This document shows positions 8,804 through 17,413 of a stretch of DNA of 55,836 bases, piece by piece. The translations under genes and the position numbers were made by a program. Position 1 is the first letter of the stretch. The number at the start of each line of letters is the position of its first letter. The notes under the pieces are model-generated. The model saw nothing but the letters and a program-made list of their open reading frames with translations. It did no database searches and was not told where the DNA came from. Origin of the DNA: an uncultured Helicobacteraceae bacterium (GTDB taxonomy: Bacteria; Campylobacterota; Campylobacteria; Campylobacterales; Helicobacteraceae); contig CAMWQM010000011.1 of the NCBI GenBank assembly GCA_947176375.1, forward strand, positions 1 to 55,836, written 5' to 3'.

Positions 8804-8853
8804 ATTGGATTCGAAATTACAATAGAAAATAAGGAAAGTTTAAGGAGGATTTT

Positions 8854-9780
8854 ATGACCGCAATAATAGAGAGTATGCAAAAGGATTCTAATGTGGAATC
8901 TACATTAAACTATAATATTTATAACAAAGATTGCATAAAGGGGCTTAAAATACTTCCTAATGATTCTATTGATTGCATTATTACCGACCCACCTTATTTC
9001 ATTGATGGTATGGGGAGTGAATGGAATGATACAAATCTTAAAACCAAAGCTTCAAAAAGTGGAGTAATTGGGGGCTTACCTGTGGGTATGAAGTTTGATA
9101 AAGCTCAAGGGGAGAGATTGCAAGAGTTTATGAATCCTCTAGCAAATGAGTTTTATAGAATCTTAAAGCCCGGGGCATTTTGCATAGTGTTTTCACAAGC
9201 AAGGCTTTATCATAGAATGGCAATGAGTTTGGATTTAGCAGGGTTTGAAATACGAGATATGTTAGTGTGGAAATATGAGGGACAAGCAAAGGCATTTTCT
9301 CAAACACACTTTATCAAAAAAGATAAGAAACTCACAGAGATACAAAAAGAATCTTTAATCAAAGAATTGGAAGGATATAAAACACCTCAATTAAAACCTC
9401 AAATTGAACCTATGGTAATGGCACAAAAACCAAAAGATGGAACATTCGTGCAAAATTGGCAAAAGCATAAATTAGGGCTTATTAATACGAAAGAAAGTTT
9501 AGATGGTAAGTTTCCTAGCAATGTAATGGAGGTCTCTAAGCACACAAGAAAAAGTGAAAGCAATATAAAAATAGAACATTTAACACCAAAACCCGTGTGT
9601 CTTATCTCTCATCTTATCAGGCTTTTTACACAAGAGGGGCAAATCGTGCTGGACCCCTTTATGGGAAGTGGCTCTCACGGTATTGCTGCCTTAAACAATC
9701 ATCGCTTTTTTGTAGGCTATGAGATTGAGAAAAAATATTTTGAAATAGCAAAAAAACGAATAGAACAAGAAGTTTTATAA
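8854..9780 (+). CDS. Type II DNA methyltransferase (beta class, adenine-N6 or cytosine-N4)
   Basis: Transfers a methyl group from S-adenosylmethionine to a base in a specific DNA sequence, protecting it from the neighbouring endonuclease. The catalytic motif IV, T-DPPYF (D45-P46-P47-Y48), lies near the N-terminus. The SAM-binding motif DPFMGSG (267-273) lies near the C-terminus, followed by YEIEKKYFEIAKKRI. This order defines the beta class. The length of 308 residues is normal. An AAGGAGG stands before the ATG. The gene is intact, and 14 nt separate it from the endonuclease gene. The target sequence cannot be read from the protein. Confidence 0.88.
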   Translation: MTAIIESMQKDSNVESTLNYNIYNKDCIKGLKILPNDSIDCIITDPPYFIDGMGSEWNDTNLKTKASKSGVIGGLPVGMKFDKAQGERLQEFMNPLANEFYRILKPGAFCIVFSQARLYHRMAMSLDLAGFEIRDMLVWKYEGQAKAFSQTHFIKKDKKLTEIQKESLIKELEGYKTPQLKPQIEPMVMAQKPKDGTFVQNWQKHKLGLINTKESLDGKFPSNVMEVSKHTRKSESNIKIEHLTPKPVCLISHLIRLFTQEGQIVLDPFMGSGSHGIAALNNHRFFVGYEIEKKYFEIAKKRIEQEVL

Positions 9781-9794
9781 AGCAGGATTTTAAG

Positions 9795-10526
9795 GTGAAT
9801 GAGCAAGAAATTTTAGAAACTTTCAAAATAATTACTAAATATTACGAAGAATGCCTTAAAGATTATGGTGTAAAATCTATAAAATTAAAAGATTCAAAGG
9901 GAAATTACACCAAAGATGCTTTAGTTCTTGTATATTTGGCACGAAACTATCCAAATACAAAAGCAATTTCAAAGACAGAATTAACAGATTTTGTAAGAAA
10001 ATTTTATCCCGATGTGAGTGATGTGCAACAAGCAAGGCATTTAAGCAAACAAGGCGGATATAATATTATTTCGGGCACAAGAGGAGATATAGGGCAGAAG
10101 ATTCCAGCAGGATACTATCAACTTATCACGTTAGAAAAACCTTATCTTTCATTCAAACCAAATAGAAGAAACGGAATAGAATCTGCAGATTTTGAAGAAT
10201 TGAAAAAGGAATATGATTATAAATGTGCGACTTGTGGAAGCGTGGAGGGAAAACCTCACAATATTCGCAAAAATGAGATTACAAAATTACAAGAGGGACA
10301 TATGAATCCGAGCCTACCGCTAGAAATTGGCAATATTATCCCCCAATGCCAAGTGTGTAACCGACCTGATAGGGATAGATGGATTTATGATAAAACAGGG
10401 AGAGTGATAGAAATAGCCGATTCTGATGATGGCAAAAGAGTGGTTGAAAAATATTTTAAAAGAGTAAGCACACATACAAAGGAATATTTTTTAGAATTTT
10501 TGAAAAAGCTTTTGAAATTGAGATGA
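9795..10526 (+). CDS. HNH-type type II restriction endonuclease
   Basis: A 243-residue protein following the methyltransferase at 14 nt. The C-terminal half forms a zinc-bound HNH-like nuclease: C144-x2-C147, then GHM with H169 and NP, then C185-x2-C188 followed by N189-R and DRDRWIYDKTGRVIEI. The N-terminal half is probably for DNA recognition (a winged-helix-like section around residues 35-100). Start is GTG with AAGG about 6 nt upstream. The pair would form a complete restriction-modification system. I recognise the nuclease fold but not the enzyme or its specificity. Confidence 0.8.
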   Translation: MNEQEILETFKIITKYYEECLKDYGVKSIKLKDSKGNYTKDALVLVYLARNYPNTKAISKTELTDFVRKFYPDVSDVQQARHLSKQGGYNIISGTRGDIGQKIPAGYYQLITLEKPYLSFKPNRRNGIESADFEELKKEYDYKCATCGSVEGKPHNIRKNEITKLQEGHMNPSLPLEIGNIIPQCQVCNRPDRDRWIYDKTGRVIEIADSDDGKRVVEKYFKRVSTHTKEYFLEFLKKLLKLR

Positions 10527-10543
10527 TTAAATAAGGAACTCCA

Positions 10544-10819
10544 ATGCGCTACTTCATCGGCATAGCATCAAAAAATCATATTCAAATAGGACAAGCAGGG
10601 GGATTTTGCCAACTCTGCCACGGCAAAGCCGCACCGCTTAAAAGAATGAAGCAAGGGGATAAAATCATTTATTATAGCCCAAAGCTCACTATGGAATCTA
10701 AAGAGCCTTATCAAGCTTTCACTGCACTAGGCGAAATCGCAGATGAAAATGTGTATCAAGTGGAGATGTTTAAGGGATTTTTACCTTTGCCAAAATCTTT
10801 TAGAATCTCAATAATATGA
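10544..10819 (+). pseudogene. EVE-domain protein, 3' end deleted
   Basis: EVE domains are PUA-like folds, some of which bind modified bases and which often sit near restriction genes. This reading frame starts like the family: MRYFIGIASKNHIQIG, then GGFCQLCHGKAAPLKRMKQGD, then IIYYSPK and EPYQAFTALGEI. It keeps to about VEMFKGFLP. From about 10786 the DNA is the antisense of the aldo/keto reductase gene and the protein ends at 91 residues. Complete members have about 145-150. It follows the HNH endonuclease by 17 nt, so it was probably in the same operon. Confidence 0.8.
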
Positions 10820-11676
10820 TAGTTTGCTTCCATTGCATCAGGTTGAAATCTAGGGAATGAAGCTCGATTATCATTTTTTGCATCAAATTTTGTATTTTTA
10901 GTTAGTTTGCCACTTAGATATCCACGATTAAGCGGAGAATAAGCTACAAAGCCAATTTTTAGTTTCTCAAGAGTAGGGAATATCTCATTCTCTACATTAC
11001 GCCACATCAAATGATATTCACTTTGCACTGCTGTAATTGGACAAATTTTATGTGCTTTTTGTATGGTATTTGCGCTCAATTCACAAACACCAAAACGAGC
11101 AACTTTACCTTCTTTGATTAAATCTTTCACACATAAAGCTACTTCTTCAATTGGTGTTTTAGGATCAAAGCGGTGCTGATACAAAAGCGGGATTTGCTCT
11201 AAATGTAGACGCTTTAGGGAATTTTCTACAACTTCACGAATGCGTTTTGGAGAGGAATCTAAAGTGTTTATATACTTGCCAAAACCAAATTTAGTTGTGA
11301 TAAAAATCTTTTTATTATAGGGTTTTAGCAACTCACCTACAAGAATCTCATTACTATCAGGTCCATAGACTTGTGCAGTATCAAAAAGCGTGATACCAGA
11401 ATCAATTGCTTTTTCTAATATTATTAAAGCCTGTTTTTTGGAAAGCTTAGCAGAGCGATGATAATTTAACCCCATACATCCAAAAGCAAGAGCTGAAACT
11501 TCAAAAGCATAATTACCATCACCAAATGTGCGTTTAGGCATTAGAATCTTATTTGTTTTATTTGTCTCTGCAAACAGAGTATTAAAGCCTCCTGCGCTTA
11601 GTGCTACGCCAAGCACTGCATAAGTTTTTAAAAATTCTCTGCGAGAATATAGGCTTTGTGATGATATGTTTTCCAT
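10756..11676 (-). pseudogene. Tat-exported aldo/keto reductase, C-terminus deleted
   Basis: Aldo/keto reductases reduce carbonyls with NADPH. The ATG at 11676 is chosen because AAGGAG lies 7 nt upstream; an in-frame start 42 nt earlier lacks this. A twin-arginine signal follows (SRREFLKTYAVLGVALSAGG). The barrel has GCMGLNYHRSA, FDTAQVYGPDSNE (catalytic Asp and Tyr) and FITTKFGFG (catalytic Lys). Family members then continue to about 340-370 residues with a conserved IPIPGT segment. Here the protein stops after IIEILKDFGK with a short foreign tail (GKNPLNIST) read from the opposite strand of the EVE gene. The cofactor-binding C-terminus is lost, so it is probably inactive. Confidence 0.8.
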
Positions 11677-11753
11677 TTTTTGCTCCTTAAAAATAAAAAT
11701 TTTATAATTATAAAGCATTACACTTAGTGTTTATCAAGGGCTATAATGTGATT

Positions 11754-12292
11754 TTATGTTTGTATTATTTTTTGAGATGTTTTAGTTTTTAGAGTTTTAT
11801 TAGTATTTATCTTTTTATAATAAGATTCAACTTTTGGATTCTTAAACTTCATTTTTTCTTTAAGATTCCTATCAGAGTAAAATGTTATAATTATACCATC
11901 ATAGGGGGATAGTGGCGGGATGAGACCCTCCCCTTTGATTTTATCAGTTGCTATTCTAAAACGCACACTTTCATTATTTTCCCATTCATATACTTTTCCG
12001 CCTCTTCCATCATCAAAAGGTTCTTTAAATATCTTTAAATATTTTCTTATTGAATTCCCAATATTTAATAATTCTTCTAAAGTGATTTGTCCTTCACTAT
12101 TTGGTTCTAAATGTAGTTTTATATGTTCTGCACCCCTACCTTTATCCCTTTTTACATTATGCCAACCTTTCACATAGTGAATCACATAATCAATCACTGC
12201 ATTTTCAATAGCTTCTAATTCTGCATTTATAGGAGTAGAAGATTTATTATTAAAACTTACTTATAGATTCCAATCTTTTCTTTTTTATCCAT
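11754..12292 (-). pseudogene. Phage-type protein of unknown function, frameshifted near its start
   Basis: From an ATG at 12292 the frame reads MDKKEKIGIYK and then a stop (12259-12257). A shifted frame continues without a start as SFNNKSSTPINAELEAIENA into a 147-residue open frame (HYVKGWHNVKRDKGRGAEHI, GQITLEELLNIGNSIRKYL, YEWENNESVRFRI). The strand-rich layout with conserved-looking His, Arg and Trp resembles small phage-associated nuclease domains of the Barnase/EndoU/ColE5/RelE-like set. That is a guess from pattern. It follows the neighbouring phage-type gene at 4 nt. Probably decaying. Confidence 0.45.
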
Positions 12293-12296
12293 TTAT

Positions 12297-12936
12297 TTAC
12301 CTGTTATTCCTAGTATTTTCTTGTTTATTTTCTTTTTTGATATTTTTAATTGCATTGTTAATATAATTATTTAGTTTATTACTAGCAGAATCTAAATATT
12401 TCTTATCAATATCTTTATTTTCTAAAATATTATTAGCATTATGTGCTACTTCCTCACCTGCATACCAAGATAAGGCATTTTTAATGTTTGTATGTGTAAA
12501 GTTATTTTCGCTTTCACCTTTAAAATTACAAATTTCATTTATATCTTTTAGTGTTATTGTTTCTCCTTTAAGGCAATTAAAGTTCTCTAACATTTCTAAT
12601 TCATTTTTATATCCAAAATCTTGAGCTTGATTATTTAATAATTCTAGTATCAAATCTTTATTATCATCAAAGAATTTTGCAGTATCGCTATAATAAATAA
12701 ACCCACCATAACCACCATTTATGCCATAATTTGATATATTTTTAAATTCATCACTTAACTCTAATAGTTCTAGGGTTTTATTTTTATCATATCCTAACTG
12801 CTTGATAACATTTTTAGCTAATTTAGCCAAGACCCCCCTTATCACTATCAAGAGTAGCCATAATAGAAGCAATTTTTTCAATATTTTCATTAGTTTTTAA
12901 ATTTTTAATATTTTGTATTTCATCTTTTGTAGCCAT
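12297..12936 (-). pseudogene. Phage-associated DUF7222-like protein with a G6-tract frameshift
   Basis: The probable true start is ATG 12936, with AGGAG 7 nt upstream, giving MATKDEIQNIKNLKTNENIE and so on. At a run of six G (C6 on the plus strand, 12833-12838) the frame is lost and stops four codons later. With five G it would continue as DKGVLAKLAKNVIKQLGYDK into the long frame ending at 12297. The body (GGYGGFIYYSDTAKFFDDNK, LNNQAQDFGY, NALSWYAGEEVAHNAN) resembles a small phage protein domain of unknown function (DUF7222, by recollection). The hydrophobic leader seen when starting at 12890 is an out-of-frame reading and is not a signal peptide. Confidence 0.55.
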
Positions 12937-13124
12937 TTTAATTCTCCTAAAAATTCACTCTAAATTAATAAATTTGATTAGTTTAATCAAAAAAATAAAT
13001 TAATCCAAATGCTAAAATGGCAAAGTTACACAACTTTTACACAACTTTTTTAATAAGGAAAATATTTGAATTTAGGAATCTTAAATTAATTTTACTTTAA
13101 ATTTTAAAGCCATAATTCTTAGGC

Positions 13125-13130
13125 TATAAT
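13125..13130 (+). promoter_or_regulatory. -10 box before ilvD
   Basis: GGCTATAAT with TATAAT at 13125-13130 lies 30 nt before the ilvD start, which has AAAGGAG 6 nt upstream. This suits a short leader with no room for an attenuator. Confidence 0.5.
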
Positions 13131-13160
13131 ACAAAATTTAACAAATTTAAAGGAGAATCT

Positions 13161-14876
13161 ATGCGAAGCGATACTATTAAAAAGGGCTACCAGAGAGTGC
13201 CACATAGGAGTTTATTACGAGCCACAGGACTAAAAGATGAGGATTTTGATAAGCCATTTATCGGCGTGGCAAATAGCTATATTGATATCATTCCAGGACA
13301 TTTTTTCTTGCAAGATTATGGTCGTATTATAAAAGAGGAAATTAGAAAGGCTGGTGGCGTGCCATTTGAATTTAATACTATAGGGGTTGATGATGGAATC
13401 GCTATGGGGCATAGTGGAATGCTCTATTCTCTACCAAGCAGGGAGCTAATCGCTGATAGCATAGAGAGTGTGATGAACGCACACTGCCTTGATGCGATGA
13501 TTTGTATCCCAAATTGCGATAAAATCGTGCCAGGTATGATTATGGGAGCATTGCGTGTGAATGTCCCTACAATCTTTGTGAGTGGAGGTCCAATGCTAGC
13601 TGGTAAATTAGAAGATGGCACTACGCTTGATTTAAACTCTGCATTTGAAGCTGTGGGGGCATTTGGCGAGGGTAAGATTGATGAAAAAAGACTACACGAG
13701 ATAGAATGTAAGGCTTGTCCTAGTGGTGGGAGTTGTAGTGGAATGTTTACTGCAAACTCGATGAATACTCTTTGTGAGGCTATGGGGATTGCATTAAGTG
13801 GAAATGGGACAATTCCAGCTCTCACAAAAGAGCGAGAGGAGTTATTGCGAAAAGCAACAAGAAGAATTGTAGAAATCGCATTAGATACTAAAAAAAGCGA
13901 ACAATTTAGGCTAAAAAATATCCTTAATGAAAATGCTGTCCATAACGCCTTTGTGATAGATTTAGCAATGGGTGGAAGCACAAATACTATTCTTCATATG
14001 CTTGCTATTGCTAAAGAAGCGGGAGTGGAATTCAATCTTCAAAAAATCAATGAAATCGCCAAAAATGTAGCCCATATCGCTAAAATTGCTCCAGCTTTAA
14101 GTAGTGTGCATATGGAAGATATTAATCGTGCAGGAGGCGTGAATGCAGTGATGAATGAAGTCTCAAAAAAGTGTGAGATTTTAAAGCTTAATGCGCTAAC
14201 TATCACAGGCGAAACTTTAGGAGAGAGGATAAGTGGGGCAGAAATTTTAGATTTTAATATTATTCGCACAAATGAAAATGCCTACTCACAAGTAGGTGGG
14301 CTAAAAGTCTTCTTTGGAAATCTAGCAAGAGAAGGAGCTGTATTAAAAGTCGCAGCAGTCGCAGAATCTATGAAAGAGTTTAAGGGTAAGGCAATTTGTT
14401 TTAACTCCCAAGATGAAGCGATAAAAGGTATTATAGGAGGTAAAGTAAAGGCTGGAAATGTTGTCGTTATTCGCTATGAAGGACCAAAGGGAGGACCTGG
14501 AATGCAAGAAATGCTTTCTCCCACAAGTTTAATTATGGGAATGGGGCTAGGGGAGAGTGTGGCATTAATTACTGATGGGCGATTTAGTGGGGCTACTCGT
14601 GGGGCTTGTATCGGGCACATTAGCCCAGAGGCAGCAGAAGGAGGGCTTATCGCACTTATAGAAGATAATGATGAGATAGAAATTTCTGTTTCTCAAGGGA
14701 GATTAGAATTGCTCGTAGATGAGGAGATTTTAAAGGTTAGGCAAGAAAAATGGCAAAATGGAAATGTAGCTAAAAATATTATGAACAATAAAAATATAAC
14801 AAGTAAGTGGTTAAAAAGATATGCTATTTTAGTAAGTAATGCAGCAAATGGAGCGGTGCTAAAAACGGAGCTGTAA
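13161..14876 (+). CDS. ilvD: Dihydroxy-acid dehydratase
   Basis: Third enzyme of isoleucine, valine and leucine synthesis: it removes water from 2,3-dihydroxy acids to give 2-oxo acids, using an iron-sulfur cluster in the cytoplasm. The 571-residue length and sequence are typical: [20 protein letters not shown] at the start, cluster cysteines in [13 protein letters not shown] and [18 protein letters not shown], and the C-terminal signatures GGPGMQEML and [12 protein letters not shown]. It has its own promoter and no other branched-chain synthesis genes beside it. The gene is intact, unlike the phage-type genes to its left. Confidence 0.95.
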   Translation: MRSDTIKKGYQRVPHRSLLRATGLKDEDFDKPFIGVANSYIDIIPGHFFLQDYGRIIKEEIRKAGGVPFEFNTIGVDDGIAMGHSGMLYSLPSRELIADSIESVMNAHCLDAMICIPNCDKIVPGMIMGALRVNVPTIFVSGGPMLAGKLEDGTTLDLNSAFEAVGAFGEGKIDEKRLHEIECKACPSGGSCSGMFTANSMNTLCEAMGIALSGNGTIPALTKEREELLRKATRRIVEIALDTKKSEQFRLKNILNENAVHNAFVIDLAMGGSTNTILHMLAIAKEAGVEFNLQKINEIAKNVAHIAKIAPALSSVHMEDINRAGGVNAVMNEVSKKCEILKLNALTITGETLGERISGAEILDFNIIRTNENAYSQVGGLKVFFGNLAREGAVLKVAAVAESMKEFKGKAICFNSQDEAIKGIIGGKVKAGNVVVIRYEGPKGGPGMQEMLSPTSLIMGMGLGESVALITDGRFSGATRGACIGHISPEAAEGGLIALIEDNDEIEISVSQGRLELLVDEEILKVRQEKWQNGNVAKNIMNNKNITSKWLKRYAILVSNAANGAVLKTEL

Positions 14877-15052
14877 GGCGGAATCTGAATAATAAAGAAA
14901 TTAAGTTTATTAAAAATAGGTTAGAAATTCTAATCAATTAGATTTATTTCTACCCTACAAGATATACAGAAATAATTATTTAAAAAATTTAAAATAAACT
15001 GCACATTTTTACAAATAAATATATTTTTAATCAATTATACAAGGAAAAATAT

Positions 15053-15913
15053 ATGAAAATACTTTATATAATAATACTTTTATTCTCTTGTGTTACTGCT
15101 AAACCACAACAAGAGATACCTCCTATTAACATAAAAGCAAATGAAATTTTTGAGATTAAAACTATTGATATGCAAAATACAAAGGGAATATATTATAAAA
15201 TCCATATTGCTTTGCCAAAGCATAATAAAGATAATAGTGTATTGTATACACTAGATGGAAATGCATTTTTCCCTATATTACTTAATCTTATTGCGTTAAA
15301 TAAGAAAGATTTTACAAAGCTTCCTATTATCGTAGGTATTGGACATAATACTCATTTAGCGTTTGATAGGGCTTTACGCACTAAAGATTATTTGCCTCCT
15401 CTTGAAGAATCCTTGCAAAGTGAATTTAGTGGGGGTGGTGGAGCAAATGAATTCCTAGACTTTATTACACAAAAGCTACAACCCTTTATCTATAAGCAAT
15501 TTGGCACACCTCAAAAAGAGCTGCTTTTGGGGCATTCTTTTGGAGGGCTTTTTGTGCTATATGCAATAATAAATAAGAATATAAGTTTTACACATTATAT
15601 TATCGGCTCACCATCTCTATGGTGGGGGTATGGGAGATTTGTAAAAGAAGGATTAGTAAATTTAAAAAATATCAATGCAAAAATCATTTTAACGCAAGGC
15701 AGTCTAGAGGCACATAAATTAGTTAAGCACCCTACTAAAGCTAATAATATTACAAAATCAGATTCCACACCTACAACTAAAGAAGTGCTAGAGTTGCTTC
15801 AGCTAAATTCTACAAATCCTAATAATATTAGATTTATAGAATTTGAGAATGAATCACACGGAAGCTCTATCCCAAAGACTTTGATATTAGGGATAAAAAT
15901 ATTAGAGGAATAA
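15053..15913 (+). CDS. Secreted alpha/beta-hydrolase of the esterase D / siderophore esterase type
   Basis: A 286-residue protein with an N-terminal signal peptide (ILYIIILLFSCVTA) and a putative-esterase fold. The nucleophile elbow is GHSFGG with Ser162; the strand before it is VLYTLDGNAFFP, typical of the family. A closing His is likely in ESHGSS near the C-terminus. Related proteins (IroE, BesA-like) cut iron-siderophore esters in the periplasm, but this is only one possibility because no siderophore genes are nearby. AAGGA lies 7 nt before the ATG. The leading Cys could be a weak lipobox but is not convincing. Confidence 0.75.
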   Translation: MKILYIIILLFSCVTAKPQQEIPPINIKANEIFEIKTIDMQNTKGIYYKIHIALPKHNKDNSVLYTLDGNAFFPILLNLIALNKKDFTKLPIIVGIGHNTHLAFDRALRTKDYLPPLEESLQSEFSGGGGANEFLDFITQKLQPFIYKQFGTPQKELLLGHSFGGLFVLYAIINKNISFTHYIIGSPSLWWGYGRFVKEGLVNLKNINAKIILTQGSLEAHKLVKHPTKANNITKSDSTPTTKEVLELLQLNSTNPNNIRFIEFENESHGSSIPKTLILGIKILEE

Positions 15914-16146
15914 TAATATTTTTATTTACTGCACTGCCACACCCACAAGAATTAGAATCAATTTTATCATTTTTATTAGTTTTTAATTTAAAAAGCTTAT
16001 AAAAAGGACAAAATGAAAAATAAGCACTACCTAAAAGCAAGATTCCAAATATCCATAAAAGATTAGCAAATATCACACCACAACTTATAAATAAAAGTCC
16101 CAATATTATTCTTATAATCTTATCAATTTTACCAATATTTTATCAT
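15867..16146 (-). pseudogene. DUF2892 small membrane protein, frameshifted at its third codon
   Basis: The body, IIRIILGLLFISCGVIF then LLWIFGILLLGSAYFSFCPF and YKLFKLK, is typical of the DUF2892 two-helix membrane family that accompanies rhodanese or redox regulators. The natural start, ATG at 16146-16144, overlaps the stop of the Crp-like remnant. A run of four A (16141-16138) puts the frame into a stop; with three A it would read MINIGKIDKIIRII and run straight through. A TTG at 16103 could still start a shortened version. The 3' end overlaps the convergent esterase gene by 47 nt. Confidence 0.65.
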
Positions 16147-16239
16147 TATATAAACCCTTCTACATTTATTTTTTGCAATATTCTTGATAAAGTCTCTTGA
16201 GAGATATTTAATAATTGTGAAATTGTCTTTATGACAAGC
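16146..16239 (-). pseudogene. 3' remnant of a Crp/Fnr-family regulator
   Basis: The minus strand encodes VIKTISQLLNISQETLSRIL, then QKINVEGFI and a stop. This is the recognition helix and end of a Crp/Fnr-type DNA-binding domain ('IA..LGIS.ETLSR.L..L...G'). Nothing of the effector domain remains to the right. The stop overlaps the start of the DUF2892 gene, a common pairing. Confidence 0.6.
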
Positions 16240-16485
16240 AAAAGCAGAATTAATAATACAGATATAAAAATTTACAATTTAAGCTTTCTGTATAGAGTGA
16301 ATGACTACTTACCTACATCACTTATTTCTCTACTCTTTAATAATCATTTGATTTTGGGTCAAGCATTAGATTCCAATAAAATTCCTATTTTAAAAATCAT
16401 TTTTTATAAATTTATCTATTATTCTTATAAGACTAGCTTGATTTATCTGCATAAATGGGTATTATTTAGCAGCACTTTTGGTTAA

Positions 16486-17413
16486 ATTTGAGATTTAGCA
16501 ATCCTAACTAAAAACAACTTCTGCCTTAAAGAGTGAGTAATCCTCCTTATATTAACCAATAGTATTATTTCTAGTAATCTCATTTGAATTAAATTTCTTG
16601 CTACTCTCCACCATATATTTTAGTTCTCTAGGCTATAATGATTAAAAGATTTAAATCTATTTGACTAGAATCTAGTGGCTCTAAAATCTTATTCCTATCA
16701 CTTAAAATTTTATAGATAAACAAATACAATCTTTATAATTCTTCTTTAATTATGCAGTAACTATATCCCCCTCTATTAGGTATTTACCTCTCTTTTATGT
16801 AGTTTTCTTTATCCAAATCATAATAAAAGCCAAGATAGGCGGGGTGCTCTATAATGCTTAAAATATCATAGTGGTTACTTGCCTCCTACTTATGATTAAA
16901 AATTTTCTTATCGTTAAATTCCATCTCTTAACATTAGCACATAGATTATAACACGAGACTTTTTGACTTTATGATATTAAAAAGCCTTTGTTTTTTAGCT
17001 TTGTGAGTAAGTCTGGTGGGATTACTAGCATTTCTAAGCTAGGATTACTAAGCTCTCTTATCTAAAACTTCTTTTTGATAATCCCCTATGGCGTGATAAT
17101 AAAATGGCTGAGATTCTAAATCTAGAATTCTTTTACGCATTATCATACAACTTGGTTTACTAATATCACCCATCCATTTGCGATTTAGAATCTAGATTTG
17201 TATTTGAATTTTCTAAATTATAGCTGCTGCCATCCCATATGAGACTATTTGTGATTTGTTGGTTTCTTAGATGGAATATAAATATCTACTTTTGCTATTG
17301 TGTAAGCAATAATAAAGGCAAATAAAGATGAAACTATGCATCACATTAATTAAAATTAGATTATAAATTAAATGGGAGAATGAGTTTTTATAATTTTTAT
17401 TTTTATGGTAATT
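16486..17413 (-). other. Decayed coding remnants, family uncertain
   Basis: About 930 bp with no intact gene. On the minus strand several short protein-like stretches appear in changing frames: MGDISKPSCMIMRKRILDLE then SQPFYYHAIGDYQKEVLDKR (about 17030-17180), and NHYDILSIIEHPAYLGFYYD then LDKENYIKER (about 16780-16890), then ILSDRNKILEPLDSS. The order and style suggest one large dead gene. A type III restriction subunit is one possibility but I cannot support it firmly. Confidence 0.35.

Noticed and set aside
12838-12890. An N-terminal signal peptide or membrane anchor (MKILKKLLLLWLLLIVIRG) on the phage-type protein
   Set aside because: It is an out-of-frame reading of the true start region; the frame from ATG 12936 with a good ribosome site gives a soluble protein.
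13424-14269. Long minus-strand frames opposite ilvD
   Set aside because: Antisense shadows of ilvD, with no start signals and no recognisable domain.
16231-16485. An 84-residue plus-strand reading frame
   Set aside because: No ribosome site, no protein-like pattern, and it overlaps the antisense of the Crp-like remnant.
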